Positions 1 to 5,720 of a stretch of 7,941 bases of DNA are shown piece by piece. How positions within the stretch are numbered: the stretch's first letter is position 1; every line of letters starts with the position of its first letter. This DNA comes from Nitrospiraceae bacterium (GTDB lineage Bacteria; Nitrospirota; Nitrospiria; Nitrospirales; UBA8639): assembly GCA_003523945.1 (NCBI GenBank), contig DOFS01000452.1, positions 1 to 7,941 on the forward strand. The letters run 5' to 3'. The notes under the pieces are model-generated. The model saw nothing but the letters and a program-made list of their open reading frames with translations. It had not been told where the DNA came from and did not search any database. Position numbers and translations under genes: made by a program.

Positions 1-1
1 C

Positions 2-1825
2 CTGATTGTGTTGGCCAATTATTTGGCGTTCTGGTTGAGATTTGACGGCCATCTTCCCCAAGACGCCACGCAACTTTTTCTCAAGACTTTGCCAGGTCTG
101 CTTGTAATTCGTGGGATTGCCTTTGGGGTTTTTCGCCTGAATGAAGGGCTGTGGCGGTATATTAGCATCTGGGATTTAAAAAAAATTACGGGTGGGGTAT
201 TGGCTGGGACCGTGGTGTTCTATGGCTTCGTCAATTGGGGGCTTGGTATTCCCGGCTATCCCCGGTCCATTTTTATCATTGATAGTATCCTTTTAGTCGG
301 ATTTCTTTGTGGGATCCGGCTTGCTGTCCGAATCTTTCGGGAGCGAAAGGTTTTGAGAAAAACGAAACGTGTTCTCATTATTGGGGCTGGTGATGCCGGT
401 GAAAACATCGTTCGGGAGATGCAATCACATTCCACCTCATCCTATACGCCCATTGGATTTGTGGACGATGATGTCTCCAAATTGAGCAAGCGCATCCATG
501 GAGTAAAAGTTCTGGGAACACGCCAGGATCTATCACGCATTCTTCACACGCACTTACCGGAGGAAGTCTTAGTGGCCTTGCCTGGGACGAATTCAGCCGT
601 TCTTCGCGACATAACGGCACTTTTGGCGCCATTTAACGTGCGTATCAAGACCCTCCCGAACTTGGGTGATATCCTGGAAGGCAAAGTCACGATCAATCAG
701 ATACGGGATCTCGCGATTGAGGATCTGCTTCAGCGTCCCCCTGTGGGGTTGGACCCCCAGCCCGTTCGCAATTTAATCGATGGGAAGCGAGTATTGGTGA
801 CTGGGGCGGGCGGGTCTATTGGTTCTGAGCTCTGCCGCCAAATTATCGCGCTAGGGCCTAAGACCCTCATCCTATATGAACGACACGAGAACAGTTTATA
901 CGCGATTGCGGGGGAGCTGACGGATCAAGGCCATGCCGGTGTGATTCATGAAGTGCTGGGAGATATCACGGATGTTCCACGTCTCCACGAGACATTCAAG
1001 ACGTACCGTCCCGAGATCATATTCCATGCGGCGGCCCACAAGCATGTGCCGTTAATGGAAGCGAATCCCGGAGAAGCTTTTAAGAATAATGTCTTGGGCA
1101 CACGTTTAGTGGCCGAAGCGGCCGCACACTTTGGTGTCGAGCATTTTGTCTTGATTTCAACAGATAAGGCTGTCAATCCATCCAGTGTCATGGGGGCGAC
1201 CAAACGGGTGGCGGAATTGGTTGTCCAGGCCATGGCGAGTCAGAATCAGAGTCAAACGCGATTCCTGACCGTTCGCTTTGGTAATGTTTTGGGCAGTAAT
1301 GGAAGTGTCGTGCCGCGCTTCCAAAAACAGATAAAGGCTGGGGGACCAGTCACGGTCACACATCCTGAGGTTCGGCGCTATTTCATGCTGATTCCTGAAG
1401 CGGTGATCTTAGTATTGCAGGCTGCTGCCCTTGGGGAGCAAGGCGCTATTTATGTCCTCGAGATGGGCGGACAAATCAAACTTGTGGATCTCGCGCGTAA
1501 CCTCATTCGACTCTCTGGCCATGTGCCTGAAAAAAATATTCCCATCCAGTTTATCGGTCTTCGACCTGGAGAAAAGCTCGAAGAAGAATTGGTCGGGGAA
1601 TGTGAGCGAGCTGTGCCTTCATCAATTGATAAGATCCTCAGGATTCAATCAATCCAGTCCCTTGATCAGGCATTCCTGACAAATATTCTGAGCAAGTTGG
1701 AGGATGTACAGATATTGGGCCATTCTCCCTCGGTGATTGAGCTCCTTCAGCAGTTGGTCCCGACTTTTCATCGTCCTGAAATTTTGGAACTGGCAGCAAT
1801 GAGTGAGGAATATCAAATTCACTGA
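2..1825 (+). CDS. Membrane-bound nucleotide-sugar 4,6-dehydratase, PglF/WbpM/CapD type (5' partial)
   Basis: Probable inner-membrane enzyme that removes water from a UDP-HexNAc (typically UDP-GlcNAc) to give a 4-keto-6-deoxy sugar for surface polysaccharide. The open frame runs to the left edge (in-frame codons ctg att precede the GTG at 8), so the true start and most of the first membrane helix lie outside. Counting from the GTG at 8, further hydrophobic helices lie near residues 24-43, 61-81 and 87-107. A first Rossmann motif GAGDAG is at 126-131 (CoA_binding_3-like). The SDR dinucleotide motif GAGGSIG is at 266-272. The active-site region is T385-D386-K387 with M395xxxK399, where Met takes the place of the usual SDR Tyr as in long PglF-like enzymes. 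LRPGEKLEEELVGE follows near the C-terminus. The gene ends in tandem stops TGA TAA. The family is certain. The exact sugar, and whether the enzyme is inverting or retaining, cannot be read from the sequence. Confidence 0.93.
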   Translation: MIVLANYLAFWLRFDGHLPQDATQLFLKTLPGLLVIRGIAFGVFRLNEGLWRYISIWDLKKITGGVLAGTVVFYGFVNWGLGIPGYPRSIFIIDSILLVGFLCGIRLAVRIFRERKVLRKTKRVLIIGAGDAGENIVREMQSHSTSSYTPIGFVDDDVSKLSKRIHGVKVLGTRQDLSRILHTHLPEEVLVALPGTNSAVLRDITALLAPFNVRIKTLPNLGDILEGKVTINQIRDLAIEDLLQRPPVGLDPQPVRNLIDGKRVLVTGAGGSIGSELCRQIIALGPKTLILYERHENSLYAIAGELTDQGHAGVIHEVLGDITDVPRLHETFKTYRPEIIFHAAAHKHVPLMEANPGEAFKNNVLGTRLVAEAAAHFGVEHFVLISTDKAVNPSSVMGATKRVAELVVQAMASQNQSQTRFLTVRFGNVLGSNGSVVPRFQKQIKAGGPVTVTHPEVRRYFMLIPEAVILVLQAAALGEQGAIYVLEMGGQIKLVDLARNLIRLSGHVPEKNIPIQFIGLRPGEKLEEELVGECERAVPSSIDKILRIQSIQSLDQAFLTNILSKLEDVQILGHSPSVIELLQQLVPTFHRPEILELAAMSEEYQIH

Positions 1826-1979
1826 TAAGATTGCCTAGCTAAAACCCGCGAGTTTGACGGATAGTGGGTGACAATAGGTTGATTCTCGATTCTGCTTGAA
1901 AGCCCATAGGATCCAAATTTCCTGTTATTCTTAATTTTCAGTTTGATTTATCCGAGAGGGCATAAAGCCTTAAGTTTGC

Positions 1980-2008
1980 TTGATCTTGATAAAAATTGTT
2001 TTTATAAG
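1980..2008 (+). promoter_or_regulatory. Candidate sigma70-type promoter for the export operon
   Basis: TTGATC (1980-1985) and TATAAG (2003-2008) are separated by exactly 17 bases. This matches 4 of 6 bases of the TTGACA box and 5 of 6 of the TATAAT box. Transcription would begin near 2015, giving a leader of about 205 nt before the lipoprotein gene. The downstream half-site cluster starts within about 10 bases of the predicted start point, a place where a repressor could act. The region is AT-rich, so chance matches are possible. Confidence 0.45.
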
Positions 2009-2023
2009 TTAATGTTTTTAGTT

Positions 2024-2109
2024 AGGGTAAAAAGTTGTGAAGAGATTACCCTTGTCTACAAGGGTCAGTTGCTGTGGTAAGTAAATTTACCTTCGTTAAT
2101 AGCGGTAAA
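2024..2109 (+). promoter_or_regulatory. Cluster of inverted GGTAA/TTACC half-sites
   Basis: Five GGTAA or TTACC words occur in about 85 bases: GGTAA at 2026-2030, TTACC at 2046-2050, GGTAA at 2076-2080, TTACC at 2087-2091 and GGTAA at 2104-2108. They form nested inverted repeats. AGGGTAA (2024-2030) pairs with TTACCCT (2046-2052). GGTAA (2076-2080) pairs with TTACC (2087-2091). TTTACC (2086-2091) also pairs with GGTAAA (2104-2109). The same arm is thus offered to two partners, so the elements could be mutually exclusive leader-RNA hairpins or multiple operator sites. The repeats are seen directly; the function is inferred. Confidence 0.45.
2048..2065. repeat. Perfect 8-bp inverted repeat (ACCCTTGT / ACAAGGGT)
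   Basis: The arms ACCCTTGT (2048-2055) and ACAAGGGT (2058-2065) are perfectly complementary with a 2-base centre. In RNA this would be a 7-bp stem with a UCUA tetraloop. No T-run follows, so it is not an intrinsic terminator. Its left arm overlaps TTACCCT (2046-2052), which can alternatively pair with AGGGTAA (2024-2030). Confidence 0.6.
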
Positions 2110-2203
2110 AAATGAAATATCGTTTAGAAACATATGCTTAAGTGAGTCGAGAAGGCTTTTTTAAATTTTTCCCCTGGTCGGATGGTGTTAATTGGGGTAT
2201 CTA

Positions 2204-2209
2204 GAGAGG
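2204..2209 (+). promoter_or_regulatory. Ribosome binding site deciding the lipoprotein start
   Basis: GAGAGG lies 11 bases before the ATG at 2221. The in-frame ATG at 2182 has no purine-rich site upstream, and it would add 13 residues before the signal peptide. A further in-frame ATG at 2239 has AAGGA at 2224-2228 and is the main alternative start. Confidence 0.5.
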
Positions 2210-2220
2210 GTTTGCTACTA

Positions 2221-2934
2221 ATGAAGGAACTTAAGAGGATGAGAATTCTATTTGTTGTGGCTACGTTTATTCTCCTGTGTGGCTGTAATTCAGGGTGGAA
2301 GGGAATGAAAACCGTTGATGCTTCGAATTTGGAACCAAATGGTTACCCTGCTCTTTCTGGAAAAACAAAAGTTGATCCTCCATCTTTAGTTCCTGGGCAA
2401 GAGCATGAAAAAATCAATGTCGATGATCCACGTTATATCATCCAACCTGGGGACCAATTAAGCGTAAAATTCTTTTTTAATCCGGAATTAAATGAAGAGG
2501 ATTTAGTTGTGCGCCCTGATGGGCATATTTCCCTCCAATTGGTTCATGAAGTTAAGGCCGCAGATTTGACCCCCATTCAGCTTAAAAGCATTTTGGAGGA
2601 AAAATATGTTGGACAACTGAAAAATCCGGAGATTGCCGTCATTGTTCGTTCAGTCCGGGAGCCTTATAGAATCTATGTCGATGGGGAAGTCAAAACACCG
2701 GGAGAATATGAAATGGTCGGATCACTAAGTGTGTTGCAAGCAATTGCGCGTGCCGGGGGTATGAAGGAGGATACGGCTAAGAAAGGCGACGTGAAAGTAA
2801 TACGTGAGGATCAAGATGGTCAGAGATTTGTTATTAATGTGGATTTGGACAGGGCTCTCAATGGAGGGGATTTGAGTCAGGATATTCGACTACTCCCGTC
2901 TGATATGGTCTATGTGCCAAGGTCATTTTGGTAG
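2221..2934 (+). CDS. Outer-membrane polysaccharide export lipoprotein (OPX, Wza/GumB-like)
   Basis: Probable outer-membrane/periplasmic export component through which polysaccharide leaves the cell. From the ATG at 2221 it is 237 residues. It begins with a lipoprotein signal: basic MKELKRMR, a hydrophobic stretch, and the lipobox L19-C-G-C22, so C22 would be lipidated; Asn at +2 fits outer-membrane sorting. A Poly_export domain follows at about 72-144 (PGDQLSVKFFFNPELNE, VRPDGHISLQL, GQLKNPE), then one SLBB domain at about 149-200 (YRIYVDGEVKTPGEYE, then SVLQAIARAGG). It ends shortly after DMVYVP, without the extra SLBB repeats or the long C-terminal helix of E. coli Wza, so it belongs to the short GumB-like class. 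The Poly_export domain has a close copy in the next gene. The start is uncertain between 2221 and 2239. Confidence 0.9.
   Translation: MKELKRMRILFVVATFILLCGCNSGWKGMKTVDASNLEPNGYPALSGKTKVDPPSLVPGQEHEKINVDDPRYIIQPGDQLSVKFFFNPELNEEDLVVRPDGHISLQLVHEVKAADLTPIQLKSILEEKYVGQLKNPEIAVIVRSVREPYRIYVDGEVKTPGEYEMVGSLSVLQAIARAGGMKEDTAKKGDVKVIREDQDGQRFVINVDLDRALNGGDLSQDIRLLPSDMVYVPRSFW
2434..2652 (+). repeat. Poly_export domain, copy 1 (paralogous to 3944-4159)
   Basis: This segment of the lipoprotein gene encodes about 73 residues that align with the C-terminal part of the next gene. Roughly 44 of 73 positions are identical by eye, with a single one-residue gap. DNA identity is also high locally: 2467-2496 and 3977-4006 differ at only 3 of 30 bases. 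This suggests a duplication within the locus. Confidence 0.8.
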
Positions 2935-2967
2935 GTCAATGGGTTTGCTTGTGTAAGTAAGAATGTT

Positions 2968-2983
2968 GCCTGCATTTCCAGGC
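2968..2983 (+). repeat. Small GC-rich inverted repeat in the 2935-3037 gap
   Basis: GCCTG (2968-2972) and CAGGC (2979-2983) can form a 5-bp stem with a 6-base loop between the lipoprotein gene and the chimeric gene. Only short T-runs follow (TTTTC from 2991), so it is at best a weak pause or attenuator. It could be chance. Confidence 0.25.
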
Positions 2984-3037
2984 TCAATCCTTTTCTATAT
3001 TAACAATGGAGATTAATGCCATTAAGAGAGATTTGTT

Positions 3038-4222
3038 TTGAAAAGGAATGAAAGGAATACCGTGAATATTACAAATATTCAATTAGCTTATCGATGGTTT
3101 TATAGACATTCTCTGATTAGGCCAAACACTGTGCCTGTTTTACTCGCACTCGTCCTCTGTGGGGGAATTTCCGTCCATCAGACACCCGCTTATGCCGACC
3201 CCGGATCAGTAGTAATCGGAAAGGCTTCGAACCCTGAAGATATAGAAAAAATTGAAAATGAAGTATTTTCGATTATGAAACAACAACTCCGTTCTTATCA
3301 ACAAAGCCTGGAAGAATCCGAGGGGCGTCTTCAGGATTTTCAACGGAAGCATGGAATTATATTAATTGAAACGCAAATGAATCATCTTCTTCAACAGCGT
3401 TTATCTTTGGACGATTCATTAAAGCAGGCCGAAAACCAAGTCAAAGGCTTTCAAGAGAGACTTGCTTGGGTGCAGGGTCAGATAAGCCAAATTCCAGAAC
3501 AGATCCCTCTTTCCAGTTCGGCTTCAGAGCAAGGGGTAGTTGGTGGGGCCAAGAATAATTTACTAACCCTGCAATTAAAAGAGCAGGAACTTTTAAACAA
3601 ATATACCGAGAATAACCCTCATATTCAGTCAATTCGAAAAGAAATGGAATTGATTAATCAGTTCATAAAGGAACAGGAATCTCAAGTGGCACGTAGTGTA
3701 TCCACTGGCAAAAATCCGCTCTATCTTGAGATGGAAATGCAATTATTTCACACCCAAGCCGATCTCGTATCAGCTGAAGCTCAGAGTGAAGTGATTAAGC
3801 AACAGATTGCTGGTGTGGACAAGGAACTGGATAGGCTGAGAAATTTGGGGCCGGAACTCGATGAACTTCGGCGCCAAGTCACAGCAGATGAAAAAAATTA
3901 CATAAATTATCTCACCAAAGTAGGGAAGACGCCACCACAAGATTATCAAATTCAGGTTGGGGATCAGCTCGATATTAAATTCTTTTTCAATCCGGAACTC
4001 AATGAAACCGTTCTGGTCCGTCCTGATGGGCGTATCGCCTTGCAGTTGGTCGGTGAAATTACTGTTGTTGGACATACCGTGGAACAAATTCGAGCGATAT
4101 TAATCAAGACATATTCCGGGCAACTCAAAAATCCTGAAGTGGCGGTCCTTCTTCGATCAACAAATGTGCCAGGGGAAGATTCCGGCACAACAGCTGCTGA
4201 AGGGAATTTTGGAGGGAAATAA
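3038..4222 (+). CDS. Chimeric periplasmic protein: Wzz-like coiled coil fused to an OPX Poly_export domain
   Basis: This 394-residue protein has an unusual build. A long n-region precedes a hydrophobic stretch (about 32-46) and a likely signal peptidase I site AYA/DP (53/54). Residues about 65-295 are a coiled coil resembling the periplasmic part of the next gene: YQQSLEESEGRLQDF, a KYTENNP motif at 188-194, and a closing ADEKNYINYL. Residues 303-374 copy the Poly_export domain of the preceding lipoprotein (QVGDQLDIKFFFNPELNE, VRPDGRIALQLVGE, GQLKNPEVAV). There is no SLBB domain, and neither of the two membrane helices of a Wzz protein is present, so it is predicted to be soluble in the periplasm. 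The start is TTG 3038 (AAGAGAG at 3024-3030) or GTG 3062 (AAGGA at 3052-3056). Its stop lies 3 bases before the next ATG, which implies co-translation. Its role is unknown; an adaptor between co-polymerase and OPX channel is inferred. Confidence 0.85.
   Translation: MKRNERNTVNITNIQLAYRWFYRHSLIRPNTVPVLLALVLCGGISVHQTPAYADPGSVVIGKASNPEDIEKIENEVFSIMKQQLRSYQQSLEESEGRLQDFQRKHGIILIETQMNHLLQQRLSLDDSLKQAENQVKGFQERLAWVQGQISQIPEQIPLSSSASEQGVVGGAKNNLLTLQLKEQELLNKYTENNPHIQSIRKEMELINQFIKEQESQVARSVSTGKNPLYLEMEMQLFHTQADLVSAEAQSEVIKQQIAGVDKELDRLRNLGPELDELRRQVTADEKNYINYLTKVGKTPPQDYQIQVGDQLDIKFFFNPELNETVLVRPDGRIALQLVGEITVVGHTVEQIRAILIKTYSGQLKNPEVAVLLRSTNVPGEDSGTTAAEGNFGGK
3944..4159 (+). repeat. Poly_export domain, copy 2 (paralogous to 2434-2652)
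   Basis: This is the second copy of the OPX N-terminal domain, fused in frame behind the Wzz-like coiled coil. It keeps the motifs FFFNPELNE, VRPDG and GQLKNPE. The similarity to copy 1 stops just after the RS pair (residues 373-374), before the point where copy 1 enters its SLBB domain. Confidence 0.8.
4211..4216 (+). promoter_or_regulatory. Ribosome binding site of the co-polymerase, inside the end of the chimeric gene
   Basis: GGAGGG lies 9 bases before the ATG at 4226 and within the last codons of the upstream gene, whose stop is at 4220-4222. It is the strongest Shine-Dalgarno match in the window and suggests coupled translation of the two genes. Confidence 0.8.
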
Positions 4223-4225
4223 CAT

Positions 4226-5704
4226 ATGGAACCTGAAGTCTATGCGGCTGATGATGGTTTACCCTACCCCCTGGGAAGTGTACGAGATGTTCTGACCGCT
4301 CTTTTTAAGCATAAGACTAAGGTCCTCACTATTTTTCTGTTGGTTGTTGGCATTGTTGCAGGCTATGTCTTTACATTAGTCCCTCTCTATGAAGCTAAAA
4401 CCAGTCTACTTTTGAAGCTTGGGAGGGAGCATGTATTTCGTCCTGAAGTAGGGAAAGAAGGTCAATTTGTTAAATATAATGAGGATGCTGCTCTTCAATC
4501 GGAATTAGAGATTATTTCTAGTAAGGACCTCATAAGGCGGGTCGTAAGCACTTTAGGTATTGAAAAAGTCTATCCGGAATTTTTAGACCCTTCATTGGAG
4601 ATTCACGACCCTTTAGAAAAGGGGGTTTCAACATTTTTGAAGAATCTTCTACCCATCCCCGTCAAGGGTTCGAGCGTACTTGAAATATCGTATTTGAATC
4701 CCCGGCCTGAGGTTGCAGCTGAAGCACTCAACCTCCTTGTTGAATTACTGAAAGAGAAGCATCTTCAAGTGTTTAGCGATCCGAAGGCTTCATTTTTAAC
4801 GAAACAATTACATACCTACCAGGAGAAATTGGAACAGTCAGAAGCAAATCTTCAGGCTTTTAAACATAGGCATGATCTTTCCTCCCCTCTTGTCGAACAG
4901 CAACGCCGTCTCCTGGATCAGCGGGCCACTCTGGATAGTGATTACAAAACCACCAAGAATAAGCTGCAAGGATTGGTAGGTAAAATCGCTTCACTTGATA
5001 CTCAGATGAAAACCATTCTCGAAAGTATTTCTGATTCCACAGTGGAAGAAGGGGGAAACCTGGAAAAGGCCAAAGCGGAATTGTTTGCTCTGAGACGTGA
5101 AGAACAAAAGCTTTTAGCCAAGTACACCGAAACTAGTTTTCCTGTTTTAAGCCTTCGAACGGAAATTGACCAGGTGGAACAGTTTATTCTTGCCGAACAA
5201 AAAAACGAGCGTGCCAATACAATAGCAAGTGGAAAGAAAGCAATGTATAGCGAGCTTGAAAAGGAGAGACTGGGGGCCGTGTCCGAGTCAACAACCCTCC
5301 AGGCAAGCCGTGAGGTGATTGCCCTTCAAATGGAGGATCTTGACAAAAAAATCCAGAGACTTGACGAATTAAATAAAGAAATGATTGTCCTGGAGCGGCA
5401 GAGGGCAGCAGATGAGCAAAATTACAATTTGTATCTTTCTCGAGTAGAGGAAGCGAATGTATCTGAAGAAATGGACCGGCTCAAAATGGCCAATATTAGC
5501 GTGATCCAACGCGCAGAGGTCCCTGGAGGCCCAGCTGGACGTTCTCCAATACTGCTTGTAACGTTGGGAGCCATTTTGGGGATAATGGCTGGAGCCGGAT
5601 TTGGACTTCTATTAGAGTACTTCCAAGGTGCCTATACTCGCCCTGAACAAGCGGCAAACGATTTAAACCTTCCCCTCCTGGCCACTTTTGGTCAAAAGCT
5701 GTAA
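4226..5704 (+). CDS. Polysaccharide co-polymerase / chain-length determinant (Wzz/GumC type, no kinase domain)
   Basis: Inner-membrane protein of 492 residues expected to set polymer length and to link Wzy-type polymerisation to export. A cytoplasmic N-terminus (SVRDVLTALFKHK) is followed by TM1 at about 33-52 and a Wzz domain (YEAKTSLLL, ALQSELEIISSKDLIRRVV). A long periplasmic coiled coil carries KYTETSFPVLSLR and ends in ADEQNYNLYLSRVEE. The Pro/Gly-rich VPGGPAGRSP (432-441) precedes TM2 (about 441-463). The cytoplasmic tail is only about 29 residues. It reads like the usual linker to a BY-kinase domain (RPEQAANDLNLPLLATF) but stops there, and a kinase-like protein is encoded separately two genes on. 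The coiled coil is clearly related to that of the preceding chimeric gene. The gene ends in tandem stops TAA TAA, 16 bases before the next ATG. Confidence 0.92.
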   Translation: MEPEVYAADDGLPYPLGSVRDVLTALFKHKTKVLTIFLLVVGIVAGYVFTLVPLYEAKTSLLLKLGREHVFRPEVGKEGQFVKYNEDAALQSELEIISSKDLIRRVVSTLGIEKVYPEFLDPSLEIHDPLEKGVSTFLKNLLPIPVKGSSVLEISYLNPRPEVAAEALNLLVELLKEKHLQVFSDPKASFLTKQLHTYQEKLEQSEANLQAFKHRHDLSSPLVEQQRRLLDQRATLDSDYKTTKNKLQGLVGKIASLDTQMKTILESISDSTVEEGGNLEKAKAELFALRREEQKLLAKYTETSFPVLSLRTEIDQVEQFILAEQKNERANTIASGKKAMYSELEKERLGAVSESTTLQASREVIALQMEDLDKKIQRLDELNKEMIVLERQRAADEQNYNLYLSRVEEANVSEEMDRLKMANISVIQRAEVPGGPAGRSPILLVTLGAILGIMAGAGFGLLLEYFQGAYTRPEQAANDLNLPLLATFGQKL

Positions 5705-5720
5705 TAAGAAATTTATCACT

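Larger units (their letters stand above)
1826..2220 (+). other. AT-rich intergenic region with regulatory signals
   Basis: This gap of about 395 bases lies between the dehydratase and the OPX lipoprotein gene. No convincing protein-coding frame is visible. It is richer in A+T than the flanking genes, especially from about 1980 to 2170. It contains a sigma70-like promoter candidate (1980-2008), a cluster of inverted GGTAA/TTACC half-sites (2024-2109), and a T-rich stretch around 2155-2170 with no strong stem in front of it. No clear intrinsic terminator for the dehydratase gene was found. The region probably separates two transcription units and carries the control of the export genes. Confidence 0.75.

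Noticed and set aside
946..1363. Antisense open frames across the dehydratase gene
   Set aside because: They are opposite the conserved SDR domain with no recognisable protein features. They are best explained as by-products of the coding strand's codon bias.
2130..2175. Terminator or attenuator before the T-rich stretch at 2155-2170
   Set aside because: Only a 4-bp imperfect stem (GCTT with AGGC) can be drawn, with a long loop. It is too weak to call.
2182..2220. ATG at 2182 as the lipoprotein start
   Set aside because: No ribosome binding site precedes it, and it would place 13 extra residues, including its own hydrophobic stretch, before a clean lipoprotein signal peptide. ATG 2221 has GAGAGG upstream.
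1826..2220. Sigma54 (-24/-12) promoter, often seen at EPS loci with enhancer-binding regulators
   Set aside because: GG and GC pairs near TTGC words at about 1976 and 2068 do not have the required spacing. The match at 2934-2948 is also off by one base.
3770..4188. Antisense open frames across the chimeric gene (3770-4087 and 3964-4188, minus strand)
   Set aside because: They lie opposite a strongly supported gene with known domains. Their translations show no recognisable domain and no ribosome binding site was apparent.
5688..5720. TTG at 5688 as the ATPase start
   Set aside because: It would overlap the co-polymerase stop and add residues unlike the family, whose members begin at MYL.FYGL as at 5721.
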